Below, one piece after another: positions 40,339 to 49,124 of a DNA stretch of 64,000 nt; within the stretch, counting starts at the first letter, position 1, and each line of letters begins with the position of its first letter. Made by a program: the position numbers and the translations under genes. This DNA is from Streptomyces anulatus (GTDB taxonomy: Bacteria; Actinomycetota; Actinomycetes; Streptomycetales; Streptomycetaceae). The notes beneath the pieces are model-generated. The model worked only from the letters and a program-made list of their open reading frames with translations. It ran no database searches and was not told the DNA's origin. The stretch covers positions 62,001 to 126,000 of the forward strand of contig NZ_JOEZ01000010.1 of NCBI RefSeq assembly GCF_000721175.1, written 5' to 3'.

Positions 40339-40815
40339 TCACTCCGCGCCGGTGTTCCCGGAGGACGGGACCGCCCTTCTTCTGCGGTGCACCACCACCC
40401 CGCACACCGCGAGGAGGGGGACGGCCACGGCGGACACCCCGAGGGCCGTCCGCTCGGCGAAGAGCCTTACCAGCACTTCGAGCACGCCGAGCCCCGCAGA
40501 CGCGTAGATCAGGGCCCAGGCCGCTCCGCCCACGAGCAGGGCAGGAAGGTAGCGCGACAGCGGCATGCGCATGCTGCCGGCGAGAAAGTTGGCGGCGGTC
40601 TGGAAACCGACCGTCAGGAAGGAGACGGCCACCACCGGCGCGCCCCACCGCTGGATCGCCCGCTCGGCACGCCGGAACCTAGCCGAAGAGATCCGCCCGG
40701 CGAACCTGCCGCGCCGGGCGCCAGCGCCGGTGAGCCACCCGACGGCGAACGTTCCTCCGGCGCGAAGCAGGACGATGACGTACAGGGCTCCGGCCGCGAG
40801 CGCGATCCTATCCAC
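40339..40815 (-). CDS. DedA/VTT-like small membrane protein
   Basis: The 158-residue protein has about four hydrophobic segments with an amphipathic region (SFLTVGFQTAANFLAG, R-M-P-L-S-R-Y-L-P-A) that recalls the DedA/VTT domain, a family involved in lipid scrambling or envelope homeostasis. The protein is shorter than usual DedA members (~200). The function in this metal-related stretch is not clear. Confidence 0.65.
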   Translation of the reverse strand: MDRIALAAGALYVIVLLRAGGTFAVGWLTGAGARRGRFAGRISSARFRRAERAIQRWGAPVVAVSFLTVGFQTAANFLAGSMRMPLSRYLPALLVGGAAWALIYASAGLGVLEVLVRLFAERTALGVSAVAVPLLAVCGVVVHRRRRAVPSSGNTGAE

Positions 40816-41117
40816 GACGCCTCACCCCGGGCGCCGGCCCAGGACCCGCGTCCCCCGTCGCCCTTACCCGCATGGGCGCTCCCGCCTCACCGGGCGCATG
40901 ACGCACACGAGCCAGGTCACCGTCTCCCACTTGCGCCCTGCCTCTGCCTGTTCCGTCCGCCGGGTTCCTGCCTGCGGCACCGGAACCCGGGTCCGCACGC
41001 CCGGGTCCACAGGCCGGGCAAGGACAGCCTAACCGAACGCACATACGGCGGATATGGGGCGCTGCCCGGGCGGGGGCCGGATGCGTCCGGCCCCCGCGTC
41101 GTGCCATGGGTTGTCGA
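40816..41117. other. Gap without a recognised gene; one hairpin
   Basis: I see no gene here. An inverted repeat (40961-40968 pairs with 40982-40989, CGGGTTCC/GGAACCCG, 13-nt loop) could end transcription of the ferredoxin remnant. I looked for a cobalamin riboswitch (GAGCCAGG is present at 40904-40911) but the other conserved parts are missing. Confidence 0.5.
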
Positions 41118-41337
41118 TCAGCTTCTGTACCGCTCGCACGCGTCCAGGCAGTCGGTGCGACGGATCATCGCCACCCCGGCCAGGGCGGTACGCAGGTCGG
41201 CGAGCCGGGCTCCGTGGTCGAGGCGGGGGAACCTTTGCGACGGTGCCGCAGCGGCATCCCCGGCAGACGGTGACGGTGCAGCGGGCACGCACAGCCCCGG
41301 TCGCGGCTGCGGTACGGCGGCGGACGCGTCTGCTCAC
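41118..41337 (-). pseudogene. Frameshifted and truncated 2Fe-2S ferredoxin-like protein
   Basis: A GTG at 41337 overlaps the stop of the P-type ATPase gene. The first frame gives RCTVTVCRGCRCGTVAKVP. One extra C in the run at 41224-41228 shifts the frame. With that base removed the protein continues LDHGARLADLRTALAGVAMI and TDCLDACER, the Cys pattern of thioredoxin-like 2Fe-2S ferredoxins, then stops early at 41118 before the family's usual C-terminus. So there are two lesions, a frameshift and a truncation. Confidence 0.7.
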
Positions 41338-43310
41338 GCGCCGTCCTGGCCGGCGGAGTCGGTCCAGGCGTGCTCGCGCAGCAGGCGCAGTCCGTTGAGG
41401 CCGACGATGACGGTGGACCCTTCGTGGCCGGCGACGCCGATCGGCAGCGGGAGCGTGCCGATGAGGTCCCAGGCGACCAGGGCGGTGATGAACACCCCGG
41501 CGATGGTGAGGTTCTGGACGACGAGGCGGCGGGCTGTGCGGGAGAGGGCCACGACGGCGGGGATGGTGGCGAGTTCGTCGCGGACGACGACGGCGTCGGC
41601 GGTCTCCAGGGCGAGGTCGGAGCCGGCTTTGCCCATGGCGATGCCGGCGTGTGCGGCGGCCAGCGCGGGGGCGTCGTTGACGCCGTCGCCGACGACCAGC
41701 ACCCGGCGGCCCTCGGCCTCCCACTCCCGTACAGCGGCGACCTTGCCCTGCGGCAGCAGCCCGGCGCGCACGTCGGTGATGCCGACCTCGGCGGCCAGGT
41801 GCCGGGCGGCGCGCTCGTTGTCGCCGGTCAGCAGGACCGGCGGGCGGCCGGTCAGTCCGGTCAGCGCGGCGACCGTCGCCTTCGCGTCGGGGCGGAGCCG
41901 GTCCGCGATGCCCAGCACGCCGACCGCTACGCCGTCGCGCACGACGAGGACCGCGGTACGGCCCCCGCTCTCCAGCGCCTGGACCGCCCCGTCGAGGTCT
42001 TCGCCGCTGGCGGGGGCGAGGCGGGCCGGGGAACCGACCCGGATGGTCCGGCCGTCGATCGTGGCGGTGACACCGGTGCCCGGGGCGGAGGTGAACTCGG
42101 ACGCCTCGGCCAGGACGAGCCCTCGTTCGCGGGCGGCCTGCACGACCGAGCGGGCCAGGGGGTGCTCGCTGGCGTGCTCGGCGGAAGCCGCCAGGTGGAG
42201 GAGAGCGTTCTCGTCCAGATCGCCGCCGGGCAGGGGGGTGATGTCGGTGACGCGCGGGGTGCCCTCGGTCAGCGTTCCGGTCTTGTCCAGGGCGACGGTG
42301 TCGACCTGCCCGAGGCGTTCCATGACGACGGCGGACTTCGCGAGCACACCGTGGCGGCCCGCGTTGGCGATCGCGGACAGCAGTGGCGGCATCGTCGAGA
42401 GGACCACCGCGCAGGGCGAGGCGACGATCATGAACGTCATCGCCCGCAGCAGTGCCGACTGAAGGGTGTCGCCGAAGGCGAGCGGGATACCGAAGACGGC
42501 CAGGGTCGCGATGACCATGCCGATCGAGTACCGCTGTTCGATCTTCTCGATGAACAGCTGGGTCGGCGCCTTGGTCCCGGAGGCTTCCTCGACCATCTTC
42601 ACGATCCGGGCGATCACCGAGTCGGCCGGATCCCGCTCGACCCGTACCCGCAGCGCGCCGGTGCCGTTCACCGTGCCGGCGAACACCTCGTCGCCCGCCT
42701 GCTTGGTCACCGGTAGCGGCTCGCCGGTGATGGTGGCCTGGTCGACGTCGCTCGCCCCGTCCAGGACCTGCCCGTCGGCACCGACCCGCTCCCCGGGGCG
42801 CACCAGGATCATGTCCCCGACCGCGAGGCGCCCGGCGTCGACGCTCTCCTCCGTGCCGTCGGCCAGGAGCCGGGTGGCGGTGGTGGGAGCGAGATCCAGC
42901 AGACCGCGCACCGAATCTGCCGTACGGGCGGTCGCGACGGCCTCCAGAGCGCCGGAGGTGGCGAAGATGACGATCAGCAGCGCCCCGTCCAGGACCTGCC
43001 CGATCGCGGCAGCACCGAGCGCCGCCACGACCATCAGCAGGTCCACATCCAGCGTCTTGTCCTTCAGCGCCTTCAGGCCCTCCCACCCCGGCTCCCACCC
43101 GCCGGTGACGTACGTCGCGGCGAACAACGGCCCCCACAGCCAGACCGGACCACCCAGCAGGTGGACCGGCAGGGCCAGAAGGAACAGCACCAGGGCCGCG
43201 AGCGCCCACCGGGCCTCGGGCAGCGCCAGGACACGTGTACGGCGCCGGGGCAGGGCAGGACGCGGATCGCAGGCGGGTGGGGCGGGGCGCTGGTCCAGGA
43301 CAGAAGGCAT
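41334..43310 (-). CDS. P1B-4-type heavy-metal-exporting ATPase (CtpD/CtpJ-like)
   Basis: The 658-residue protein has TGEP, the transmembrane SPC motif (ASPCAVVLS), DKTGTLTEGTP with the phosphorylated Asp, SEHPLA, TGDNERAA, VGDGVNDAPAL, and the C-terminal HEGSTVIVGLNGLRLL. SPC together with HEG[GS]T marks P1B-4 ATPases, which export Co2+, Fe2+, Ni2+ or Zn2+. There is no N-terminal metal-binding domain, as usual for this class. I prefer ATG 43310 (AAGGG upstream) over GTG 43328. The divergent NmtR-like sensor and its operator make Ni/Co-responsive control likely. Confidence 0.93.
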   Translation of the reverse strand: MPSVLDQRPAPPACDPRPALPRRRTRVLALPEARWALAALVLFLLALPVHLLGGPVWLWGPLFAATYVTGGWEPGWEGLKALKDKTLDVDLLMVVAALGAAAIGQVLDGALLIVIFATSGALEAVATARTADSVRGLLDLAPTTATRLLADGTEESVDAGRLAVGDMILVRPGERVGADGQVLDGASDVDQATITGEPLPVTKQAGDEVFAGTVNGTGALRVRVERDPADSVIARIVKMVEEASGTKAPTQLFIEKIEQRYSIGMVIATLAVFGIPLAFGDTLQSALLRAMTFMIVASPCAVVLSTMPPLLSAIANAGRHGVLAKSAVVMERLGQVDTVALDKTGTLTEGTPRVTDITPLPGGDLDENALLHLAASAEHASEHPLARSVVQAARERGLVLAEASEFTSAPGTGVTATIDGRTIRVGSPARLAPASGEDLDGAVQALESGGRTAVLVVRDGVAVGVLGIADRLRPDAKATVAALTGLTGRPPVLLTGDNERAARHLAAEVGITDVRAGLLPQGKVAAVREWEAEGRRVLVVGDGVNDAPALAAAHAGIAMGKAGSDLALETADAVVVRDELATIPAVVALSRTARRLVVQNLTIAGVFITALVAWDLIGTLPLPIGVAGHEGSTVIVGLNGLRLLREHAWTDSAGQDGA

Positions 43311-43365
43311 GACGAAGTAACCCTTCACGGGCGGAGGCGGGGCGACACCCTCACCATACAGGAAT

Positions 43366-43385
43366 ACATGAACAGATCTTCAAGT
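43366..43385. promoter_or_regulatory. ArsR/NmtR-type operator
   Basis: ACATGAA-N6-TTCAAGT is an inverted repeat matching at 6 of 7 pairs in each arm. It lies midway between the divergent P1B-4 ATPase and NmtR-like genes, in a locally AT-richer stretch, and resembles ArsR/SmtB-family operators. Confidence 0.7.
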
Positions 43386-43405
43386 GTCGTCGGTAAGATG
43401 GACGC

Positions 43406-43789
43406 ATGGGCCACGGAAGCGACACCACCAGCAGTGCCACCACCCGCGAACGTCTCGACGCGGTCGGCACCGCCGACGTCGCCGCCACCCTCCAGGCCCT
43501 CGCCACACCCTCGCGGCTGCACATCCTGGCCCGCCTGCAGGAAGGTCCCTGCTCCGTGGGCGACCTCGCCGAAGCCGTCGGCATGGAAGCCTCCGCCTGC
43601 TCGCACCAGCTGCGCCTGCTGCGCAACCTGGGCCTGGTCACCGGCGAGCGTCACGGGCGGTCGATCATCTACGCGCTCTACGACAACCACGTCGCCGAAC
43701 TCCTCGACCAGGCCCTCTACCACGTCGAGCACCTGCGGCTCGGCGTCCGCGACGTACCGGCCGAAGCACCGGAGGCCGACGCCCGCTGA
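43406..43789 (+). CDS. nmtR: NmtR-like ArsR-family Ni/Co sensor repressor
   Basis: The 127-residue protein is close to M. tuberculosis NmtR: N-terminal MGHG, LQALATPSRLHIL, the recognition helix EASACSHQLRLLRNLGLV, and in helix 5 D-N-H-V-A-E-L-L-D-Q-A followed by H-V-E-H-L. In NmtR the Gly/His N-terminus and the helix-5 Asp/His residues bind Ni2+ or Co2+; both regions are kept here. It should repress the divergent P1B-4 ATPase gene until metal binds. Confidence 0.88.
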   Translation: MGHGSDTTSSATTRERLDAVGTADVAATLQALATPSRLHILARLQEGPCSVGDLAEAVGMEASACSHQLRLLRNLGLVTGERHGRSIIYALYDNHVAELLDQALYHVEHLRLGVRDVPAEAPEADAR

Positions 43790-44446
43790 TTCCGCTGCCC
43801 CGCCGAGTGGCCGACCGCCACCCGGCAGACGAGGACATCCCGGCTCCTGCCGTTGGAGCCGGGGTTCGGCTCGGGACGGCGGAAATGAGGGTGCCGACAC
43901 CCGTCCGCAGCCGGCCGGCCGGCGGAAGACCGGCAGCAAGTACCACACCGCCGAGCGTGCATGCCAACCGGCAGGACCTTGGGCGTCCACGCCTCGTGAG
44001 CACCACGTCCGATCGTGGCACCGGGGAGAACAGCGACCGCTCGCACCGTGCACGCTCGGCCTCGAGTCCCCCGGCGGCCCCCTGCGGTTGCGCGCCGGCC
44101 GAGGAAAGCCCTTCGCTCCCACTCACCGGTACCGGGCCGGCCGGTCCGATGCACGGCCACACTGCCGAACCCGGCTGGGGGCTTCGCGAAACGCCCTTGA
44201 GATGGCGTCGAACTCAGCACGCAGGCAGGATCGTACGGTGAACTCGAGCTCCTTCCCGCCGTGATCAGAACCAATTCCACGGGTAGGTGACGAGTGGTCA
44301 GAAAACTCGGCGAGTGATCAGTGTCCGTACCGCCGCAAGGCGCGACGAGCCGCCGCGGCCGCCGAGATCAACAACTGAACACATCTCTCCTGACCAGGGA
44401 AAACGCAGACCGAAGCCCTCTCTGCCAAGCTCACGAGGAGACAGAC
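43790..44446. other. 657-nt gap without a recognised gene
   Basis: I could not find an ORF with family features on either strand. GC content is slightly lower and more uneven than in the flanking genes. The last 55 nt contain the dhaK ribosome binding site GAGGAG. A decayed gene or insertion-sequence end is possible but I see no inverted repeat or transposase motif. Confidence 0.5.
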
Positions 44447-45439
44447 ATGAAAATGTTGATCAACGTTCCCGAGACCGTGGTCGCCGATGCCCTGCGGGGC
44501 ATCGCGGCCGCGCATCCCGAGCTGACCGTCGATGTGGAGAACCGGGTCGTCGCCCGCCGGGACGCCCCCGTGGCGGGGAAGGTGGGCCTCGTCTCCGGGG
44601 GCGGTTCCGGGCATGAGCCACTGCATGCCGGGTTCGTCGGACCCGGGATGTTGTCGGCCGCCTGTCCCGGGGAGGTGTTCACCTCCCCCGTGCCGGATCA
44701 GATGGTGCGGGCGGCGGCCGCGGTCGACAGTGGGGCGGGGGTTCTGTTCGTCGTCAAGAACTACACCGGTGACGTGCTCAACTTCGAGATGGCCGCCGAG
44801 CTCGCCGATGACGAGGGGATCCAGGTCGCCCAGGTGGTGGTGGACGACGACGTGGCCGTGAGCGACAGTACGTTCACCGCCGGGCGGCGCGGTACCGGAG
44901 CGACGCTCTTCGTCGAGAAGATCGCCGGAGCTCTGGCGGACGAGGGCGCTCCGTTGGAGCGGGTGGCCGCGGTCGCTCGGCAGGTGAACGGGGCCTCGCG
45001 CAGCTTCGGGGTGGCGCTCGGTGCCGTCACCACGCCGGCCAAGGGCAGCCCCACCTTCGATCTGCCTTCCGGAGAACTGGAGTTGGGCATCGGCATCCAC
45101 GGGGAGCCGGGGCGTGAGCGGCGGCCGATGATGACGTCAGGGGAGATCGCCGACTTCGCCGTGAACGCGGTGCTGGAGGATCTGCGCCCCACCGGTCCGG
45201 TGCTGGCGCTGGTGAACGGCATGGGGGCGACACCGTTGCTGGAGCTGTACGGGTTCAACGCCGAGGTCCACCGGGTCCTGTCCGAGCGGGGCGTTCCGGT
45301 GGCTCGGACGCTCGTGGGGAACTACGTGACATCGCTCGACATGGCAGGCTGCTCGGTGACGCTGTGCCAGGTTGACGAGGAGCTGCTGCGGCTGTGGGAC
45401 GCACCCGTGCGGACGGCCGCGCTCCGCTGGGGCTGCTGA
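44447..45439 (+). CDS. dhaK: Dihydroxyacetone kinase subunit K
   Basis: The 330-residue protein has SGGGSGHEPLHAGFVG (glycine-rich DHA-binding loop with His) and the substrate-linking His in ELGIGIHGEPG at about 218, which forms a hemiaminal with dihydroxyacetone. With DhaL and DhaM it phosphorylates dihydroxyacetone using phosphate from PEP through the PTS. GAGGAG lies about 7 nt before the ATG. Confidence 0.96.
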   Translation: MKMLINVPETVVADALRGIAAAHPELTVDVENRVVARRDAPVAGKVGLVSGGGSGHEPLHAGFVGPGMLSAACPGEVFTSPVPDQMVRAAAAVDSGAGVLFVVKNYTGDVLNFEMAAELADDEGIQVAQVVVDDDVAVSDSTFTAGRRGTGATLFVEKIAGALADEGAPLERVAAVARQVNGASRSFGVALGAVTTPAKGSPTFDLPSGELELGIGIHGEPGRERRPMMTSGEIADFAVNAVLEDLRPTGPVLALVNGMGATPLLELYGFNAEVHRVLSERGVPVARTLVGNYVTSLDMAGCSVTLCQVDEELLRLWDAPVRTAALRWGC

Positions 45440-45553
45440 GCCGCCGGCGGGACCCCGCGACCGGGTACGCGACCCCGGTGCGGGGTCGGTCGGCCGTACT
45501 GCCCGTGCCGTCGGGACGATCCGTCCCGGCGGGACCGAGGAACAGGAGATCAT

Positions 45554-46165
45554 GTGCTCGACACCGACTTCTTCCGCCGCTGGATGACCGCTGTCGCGGC
45601 GTCCGTGGAGCGTGAGGCGGACCATCTGACCGAGCTGGACTCGGCGATCGGGGACGCCGATCACGGCAGCAACCTCCAGCGCGGCTTCACGGCGGTGACG
45701 GCGGTGCTGGAGAAGGACGCCCCCGCCACTCCCGGCGCGGTGCTCACCCTGGCCGGACGGCAGCTCATCTCCACGGTCGGCGGAGCATCCGGCCCGCTGT
45801 ACGGGACGTTGCTGCGCCGTACGGGCAAAGCTCTCGGGGACGACGAAGAGGTGACGCAGGACCAGCTCGCCCAGGCGTTCGCGGCGGGGGTCGCCGCGGT
45901 GGGTCAGCTGGGCGGCGCCCAGGCCGGGGACAAGACGATGCTCGACGCGCTGCTGCCCGCGGCCGAGGCCCTCGCCACCTCGTTCGACGGCGCCGCGAAC
46001 GCGGCCCGTGCGGGCGCCGTGGCCACGGTGCCGTTGCAGGCGCGCAAGGGCCGGGCCAGCTATCTCGGCGAGCGCAGCATCGGGCATCAGGACCCGGGCG
46101 CGACCTCGTCGGCGCTGCTGGTCGAGGCCCTGGCGGCGACCGTGGCGGACGGAGCGGGCGCGTGA
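45554..46165 (+). CDS. dhaL: Dihydroxyacetone kinase subunit L
   Basis: The 203-residue ADP-binding subunit has LDSAIGDADHGSN (Mg2+-ADP Asp cluster), GGASGPLYGT, GDKTMLDAL and HQDPGATS near the C-terminus. DhaL carries a tightly bound ADP that is rephosphorylated by DhaM. The GTG start has AGGAG 7-8 nt upstream. The stop overlaps the dhaM GTG. The 114-nt spacer after dhaK holds nothing obvious. Confidence 0.95.
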   Translation: MLDTDFFRRWMTAVAASVEREADHLTELDSAIGDADHGSNLQRGFTAVTAVLEKDAPATPGAVLTLAGRQLISTVGGASGPLYGTLLRRTGKALGDDEEVTQDQLAQAFAAGVAAVGQLGGAQAGDKTMLDALLPAAEALATSFDGAANAARAGAVATVPLQARKGRASYLGERSIGHQDPGATSSALLVEALAATVADGAGA

Positions 46166-46572
46166 GCGGCGAGCGGCAGGTGGGCATCGTACTGGTCTCC
46201 CACAGCGGTCCGGTCGCCGATTCGGTCGCCGAGCTGGCCCGGGGGCTCGCCGCCGGAGGGGTGACCGCGCCGGTCGCCCCGGCCGGCGGGCTGCCGAACG
46301 GCGGGCTCGGGACGAGCGCGGAGCTGATCGGCCGGGCCGCCGCCGCGGTGGACCGCGGTGCGGGCGTCGCGGTCCTGGTGGATCTCGGGAGCGCGGTCCT
46401 CACGGTGAAGGCCATGCTCGCCGAGGGCGACGAGCTGCCCGAGGACACCCGGCTCGTGGACGCGCCGTTCGTGGAGGGTGCGGTGGCCGCCGTGGTGACC
46501 GCCTCCGCGGGCGGCGATCTCGCGGCGGTGGAGGCGGCGGCCTCGGAGGCGTACGGCTACCGGAAGACGTAG
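46162..46572 (+). CDS. dhaM: PTS-dependent DHA kinase phosphotransferase subunit
   Basis: The 136-residue protein is the EIIA-mannose-like domain of DhaM: VSHSGPVADSVAEL with the phosphorylated His at residue 14, and VLVDLGSAVLTVKAML. It lacks the fused HPr and EI-like domains of E. coli DhaM, so it must take phosphate from the general PTS. The GTG overlaps the dhaL stop. Confidence 0.93.
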   Translation: MSGERQVGIVLVSHSGPVADSVAELARGLAAGGVTAPVAPAGGLPNGGLGTSAELIGRAAAAVDRGAGVAVLVDLGSAVLTVKAMLAEGDELPEDTRLVDAPFVEGAVAAVVTASAGGDLAAVEAAASEAYGYRKT

Positions 46573-46681
46573 GGGCGTCGGGGTGCCGACGGTCGGCGGG
46601 GCCCGCCGCCGGGGCCGGCACTCCCCCGCGCCGCCCACCCTCGCGTGGCGCCCCGTACTCCGCCGCAGCAGACTTGACGCC

Positions 46682-47185
46682 ATGTCGACAGGCAGGCGCA
46701 GTGCGGGGCTTGTTCTCTTCCGGGTCACGGACGCCCGGGGCGAGCGGGATGTCGAGGTGCTGATCGGGCACATGGGCGGGCCGTTCTGGGCGGGGCGGGA
46801 GACGGCCGCCTGGTCGGTGCCGAAGGGCGAGTACGGGCCGGAGGAGGGAGCGGAGGCGGCTGCCCGCCGGGAGTTCACGGAGGAGCTGGGGGTACCGGTC
46901 CCGCCGGGCGATTTGATCCCCCTGGGCGAGTCGCGGCAGCGCAGCGGCAAGACCGTGACCGTCTGGGCCCTGGAGGCGGAGCTGGACGTGGCGTCCGTCG
47001 TGCCTGGGACGTTCACGATGGAGTGGCCGCGTGGGTCCGGCGTGCAGCAGGAGTTCCCGGAGATGGACCGGTTCGCCTGGTGCACGCCGGAGCAGGCCGC
47101 CGAGCGGCTGATCGCCGGTCAGCGGGTGTTCGTCGACCGGCTGCGCGCCCGGGTGCGCGGGACGGCCGCCTCCCCCGACGCGTAG
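46682..47185 (+). CDS. Nudix hydrolase
   Basis: The 167-residue protein has the Nudix box G-E-Y-G-P-E-E-G-A-E-A-A-A-R-R-E-F-T-E-E (REFTEELGV at the end) around residue 55, and begins RRSAGLVLFRVTD. Members hydrolyse nucleoside-diphosphate compounds; W-S-V-P-K-G-E before the box is common in the diadenosine/NTP-cleaning group. Its last 67 bp overlap the 3' end of the convergent ABC-F gene. Confidence 0.9.
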   Translation: MSTGRRSAGLVLFRVTDARGERDVEVLIGHMGGPFWAGRETAAWSVPKGEYGPEEGAEAAARREFTEELGVPVPPGDLIPLGESRQRSGKTVTVWALEAELDVASVVPGTFTMEWPRGSGVQQEFPEMDRFAWCTPEQAAERLIAGQRVFVDRLRARVRGTAASPDA

Positions 47186-48909
47186 GCCGGTACCGCATCC
47201 GCCGGGCGGCCGGCCCGCAGTTCCAGGACGTCGCCGGTGAAGCGGGCCCGGAAGCTGCGGTCGTGCGAGACGACGACGACCGCGCCCTGGTACTGGTCGA
47301 GGGCCCGCTCCAGCTCCTCGACCAGGCTCAGCGCGATGTGGTTCGTCGGCTCGTCCAGCACCAGCAGATCGGCCGGCCGGGTCACCAGCCGGGCCAGGGC
47401 CAGCCTGCGTTGCTGGCCGACGGAGAGGGACGCGACGGGCACGTCGAGGTCCTCGGGGCGGAACAGGCCGAGGGCGAGGAGTTCGTCGGCGTACTCGTCG
47501 GGGAAGCCGGGGCGGCCCGCCGCGAAGGTGGCGAGCAGGGTGCGCCGGGTCGGCCGGGCGGGCAGTTCCTGCGGGAGGTAGCCGATGCGGGCATGGCGGG
47601 TCACCGTGCCCGTGCCGGGAGCCAGGTCGCCCGCGAGGACCCGCAGCAGGGTGGTCTTCCCGGCCCCGTTCTCGCCGGTCACCAGGAGGCGGTCTCCCGA
47701 TGCCACGCGCAGGGAGGGGAGGTGGAGGCGGTCCCCGACGGAGACGGCGTCCAGCTCGACGAGGGGCCTCGCACCACCCGCCGTGCCGGTTCTGATGCCG
47801 CCCGCCGTGCCGGTTCCGTCAGCGGCTCCGACCCGGGCCGCCGTGCCGGTCTCCGTGGCCACGGCCGGGCGGCCGGTGAAGGCGAGAGGTCGGGGCGGGG
47901 GCGGCACGGGAGACCTGCGCAGGGCGTCCAGCCGGGTCCGGGCGGCCCTGACCTGACCGGACAGCTTGGCCTCGTGCGAGCGGCGGTGCTTGCCGAAGCC
48001 CTGTCCCGGGTCCCCTCCGGTGGCCGTGAGCCGCGCTCCGGCGGCCTCGACCAGCTCCTCGGTGCGGGCCAGGTCCGCCAGGTACTCCTCGTGCTCCTGG
48101 GCCCAGCGGCGGCGGGCGGCGGCCTTGGCCGTGCGGTAGCCGTCCCAGCCGTCCCCGTACCGGGTGACCGTGCGCAGGTCACGGTCGACCTCCAGGATCA
48201 CCGAGGTGACGCGCTCCAGGAACGCCCGGTCGTGGGTGATCGCCACGACGGTGCCCCGGTGGGCGCGCAGATGGTCCTCCAGCCAGCCGACCGCGCGGGC
48301 GTCGAGATGGTTGGTCGGCTCGTCGAGCAGCAGCAGTTCCGGAGCGGCGGCCAGCACGCAGGCGAGGGCGAGCCGGGACTGCTCGCCGCCCGAGAGCGTG
48401 GCGAGGGCACGGTCCCGGGTGAGGTGGGCGAGGCCGAGGCCGTGCAGAGCCGCTTCGGTGCGGGCGTCCGCCCGGTAGCCGTCGCGGTCCTCGTAGGCGG
48501 TGAGGAGTTCTCCGTACGCGGCGAGTTCCGCGTCGGTGGGCCCCGGGTCGCCGGGCTTCCGCTCCGAGAGGCCGGCCTCCGCCTCGCGGATACGGTGTTC
48601 GAGGTCGCGCAGCTCGGCGAGGGCCGCGTCGACGGCGTCCTGCACGGTGCCGGCCGGGTCGAGGCCGAGGGTCTGGGCGAGGTAGCCGGTGCCGCCGGGG
48701 AACCGGACGGTGATCTCTCCGGTGTCCGGTTGTTCCGCGCCGGCCAGCAGCCGGAGCAGGGTGGACTTTCCGGAGCCGTTCTCGCCGATGACGGCGGTCT
48801 TCTCACCGGGCCCGACGGTGAGGGTCACCTGATCGAGTACGGAGCGGTCCCCGTACGCCTTGGAGACGTCCTTCATGGCCAGTTGAGCGCGGTCGCGCTG
48901 GGGGTGCAT
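47119..48909 (-). CDS. ABC-F family ATPase (ribosome protection/translation factor)
   Basis: The 596-residue protein has two ABC domains and no membrane helices. Walker A motifs are GENGSGKST (about 43) and GENGAGKTT (about 410), signatures LSGGEQSRLALA and LSVGQQRRLALA, and Walker [13 protein letters not shown] and LLVLDEPTNHI. The linker between domains is ~95 residues, with an extra Gly/Thr/Ala-rich segment at about 345-380. Such proteins bind the ribosomal E site; some give resistance to macrolides, lincosamides or pleuromutilins. A short upstream ORF and palindrome suggest drug-induced expression, as in resistance-type members. Confidence 0.92.
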   Translation of the reverse strand: MHPQRDRAQLAMKDVSKAYGDRSVLDQVTLTVGPGEKTAVIGENGSGKSTLLRLLAGAEQPDTGEITVRFPGGTGYLAQTLGLDPAGTVQDAVDAALAELRDLEHRIREAEAGLSERKPGDPGPTDAELAAYGELLTAYEDRDGYRADARTEAALHGLGLAHLTRDRALATLSGGEQSRLALACVLAAAPELLLLDEPTNHLDARAVGWLEDHLRAHRGTVVAITHDRAFLERVTSVILEVDRDLRTVTRYGDGWDGYRTAKAAARRRWAQEHEEYLADLARTEELVEAAGARLTATGGDPGQGFGKHRRSHEAKLSGQVRAARTRLDALRRSPVPPPPRPLAFTGRPAVATETGTAARVGAADGTGTAGGIRTGTAGGARPLVELDAVSVGDRLHLPSLRVASGDRLLVTGENGAGKTTLLRVLAGDLAPGTGTVTRHARIGYLPQELPARPTRRTLLATFAAGRPGFPDEYADELLALGLFRPEDLDVPVASLSVGQQRRLALARLVTRPADLLVLDEPTNHIALSLVEELERALDQYQGAVVVVSHDRSFRARFTGDVLELRAGRPADAVPAYASGEAAVPRTRARSRSTNTR

Positions 48910-49010
48910 GGGTGCCTTTTCCCTGGGTGACGGCCCGCGGCGGCGCGCACGGGGGCGCGGCGGCGGGGCGTGGATGCCGGACGGCGGAGGGGACGGCGGC
49001 GTGCGCTCGG

Positions 49011-49028
49011 GGTGACGTCGACGTCACC
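49011..49028 (-). repeat. Perfect 18-bp palindrome in the ABC-F leader
   Basis: GGTGACGTC followed directly by GACGTCACC is fully self-complementary. It lies between the leader ORF and the ABC-F start, with further GC-rich inverted segments on both sides, so it could act as part of an attenuator or as a protein-binding site. Confidence 0.8.
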
Positions 49029-49084
49029 GGGGGCGTCTCACAGCGACGCGTGGTGCGGCGCGCGGCGGCCGTCCGGGCCGGGAA

Positions 49085-49117
49085 TCAGCGGAAGAAGTAG
49101 AAACGGTACGAACCCAT
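49085..49117 (-). CDS. 10-residue leader peptide upstream of the ABC-F gene
   Basis: A mini-ORF encodes MGSYRFYFFR and ends with TGA, 175 nt before the ABC-F start. TAGACT lies 7 nt before its ATG, so the transcript may be leaderless and translated at once. Aromatic/basic residues near the end fit a ribosome-stalling leader. The role in attenuation is inferred from position, size and composition. Confidence 0.55.
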   Translation of the reverse strand: MGSYRFYFFR

Positions 49118-49124
49118 GCCGACG

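Noticed and set aside
40890..41040. Possible cobalamin riboswitch near GAGCCAGG
   Set aside because: Only one short piece resembles the consensus; the remaining conserved elements are missing and no cobalamin gene follows.
43790..44446. Insertion sequence in the gap before dhaK
   Set aside because: No terminal inverted repeats, target duplication or transposase motif could be found by eye.
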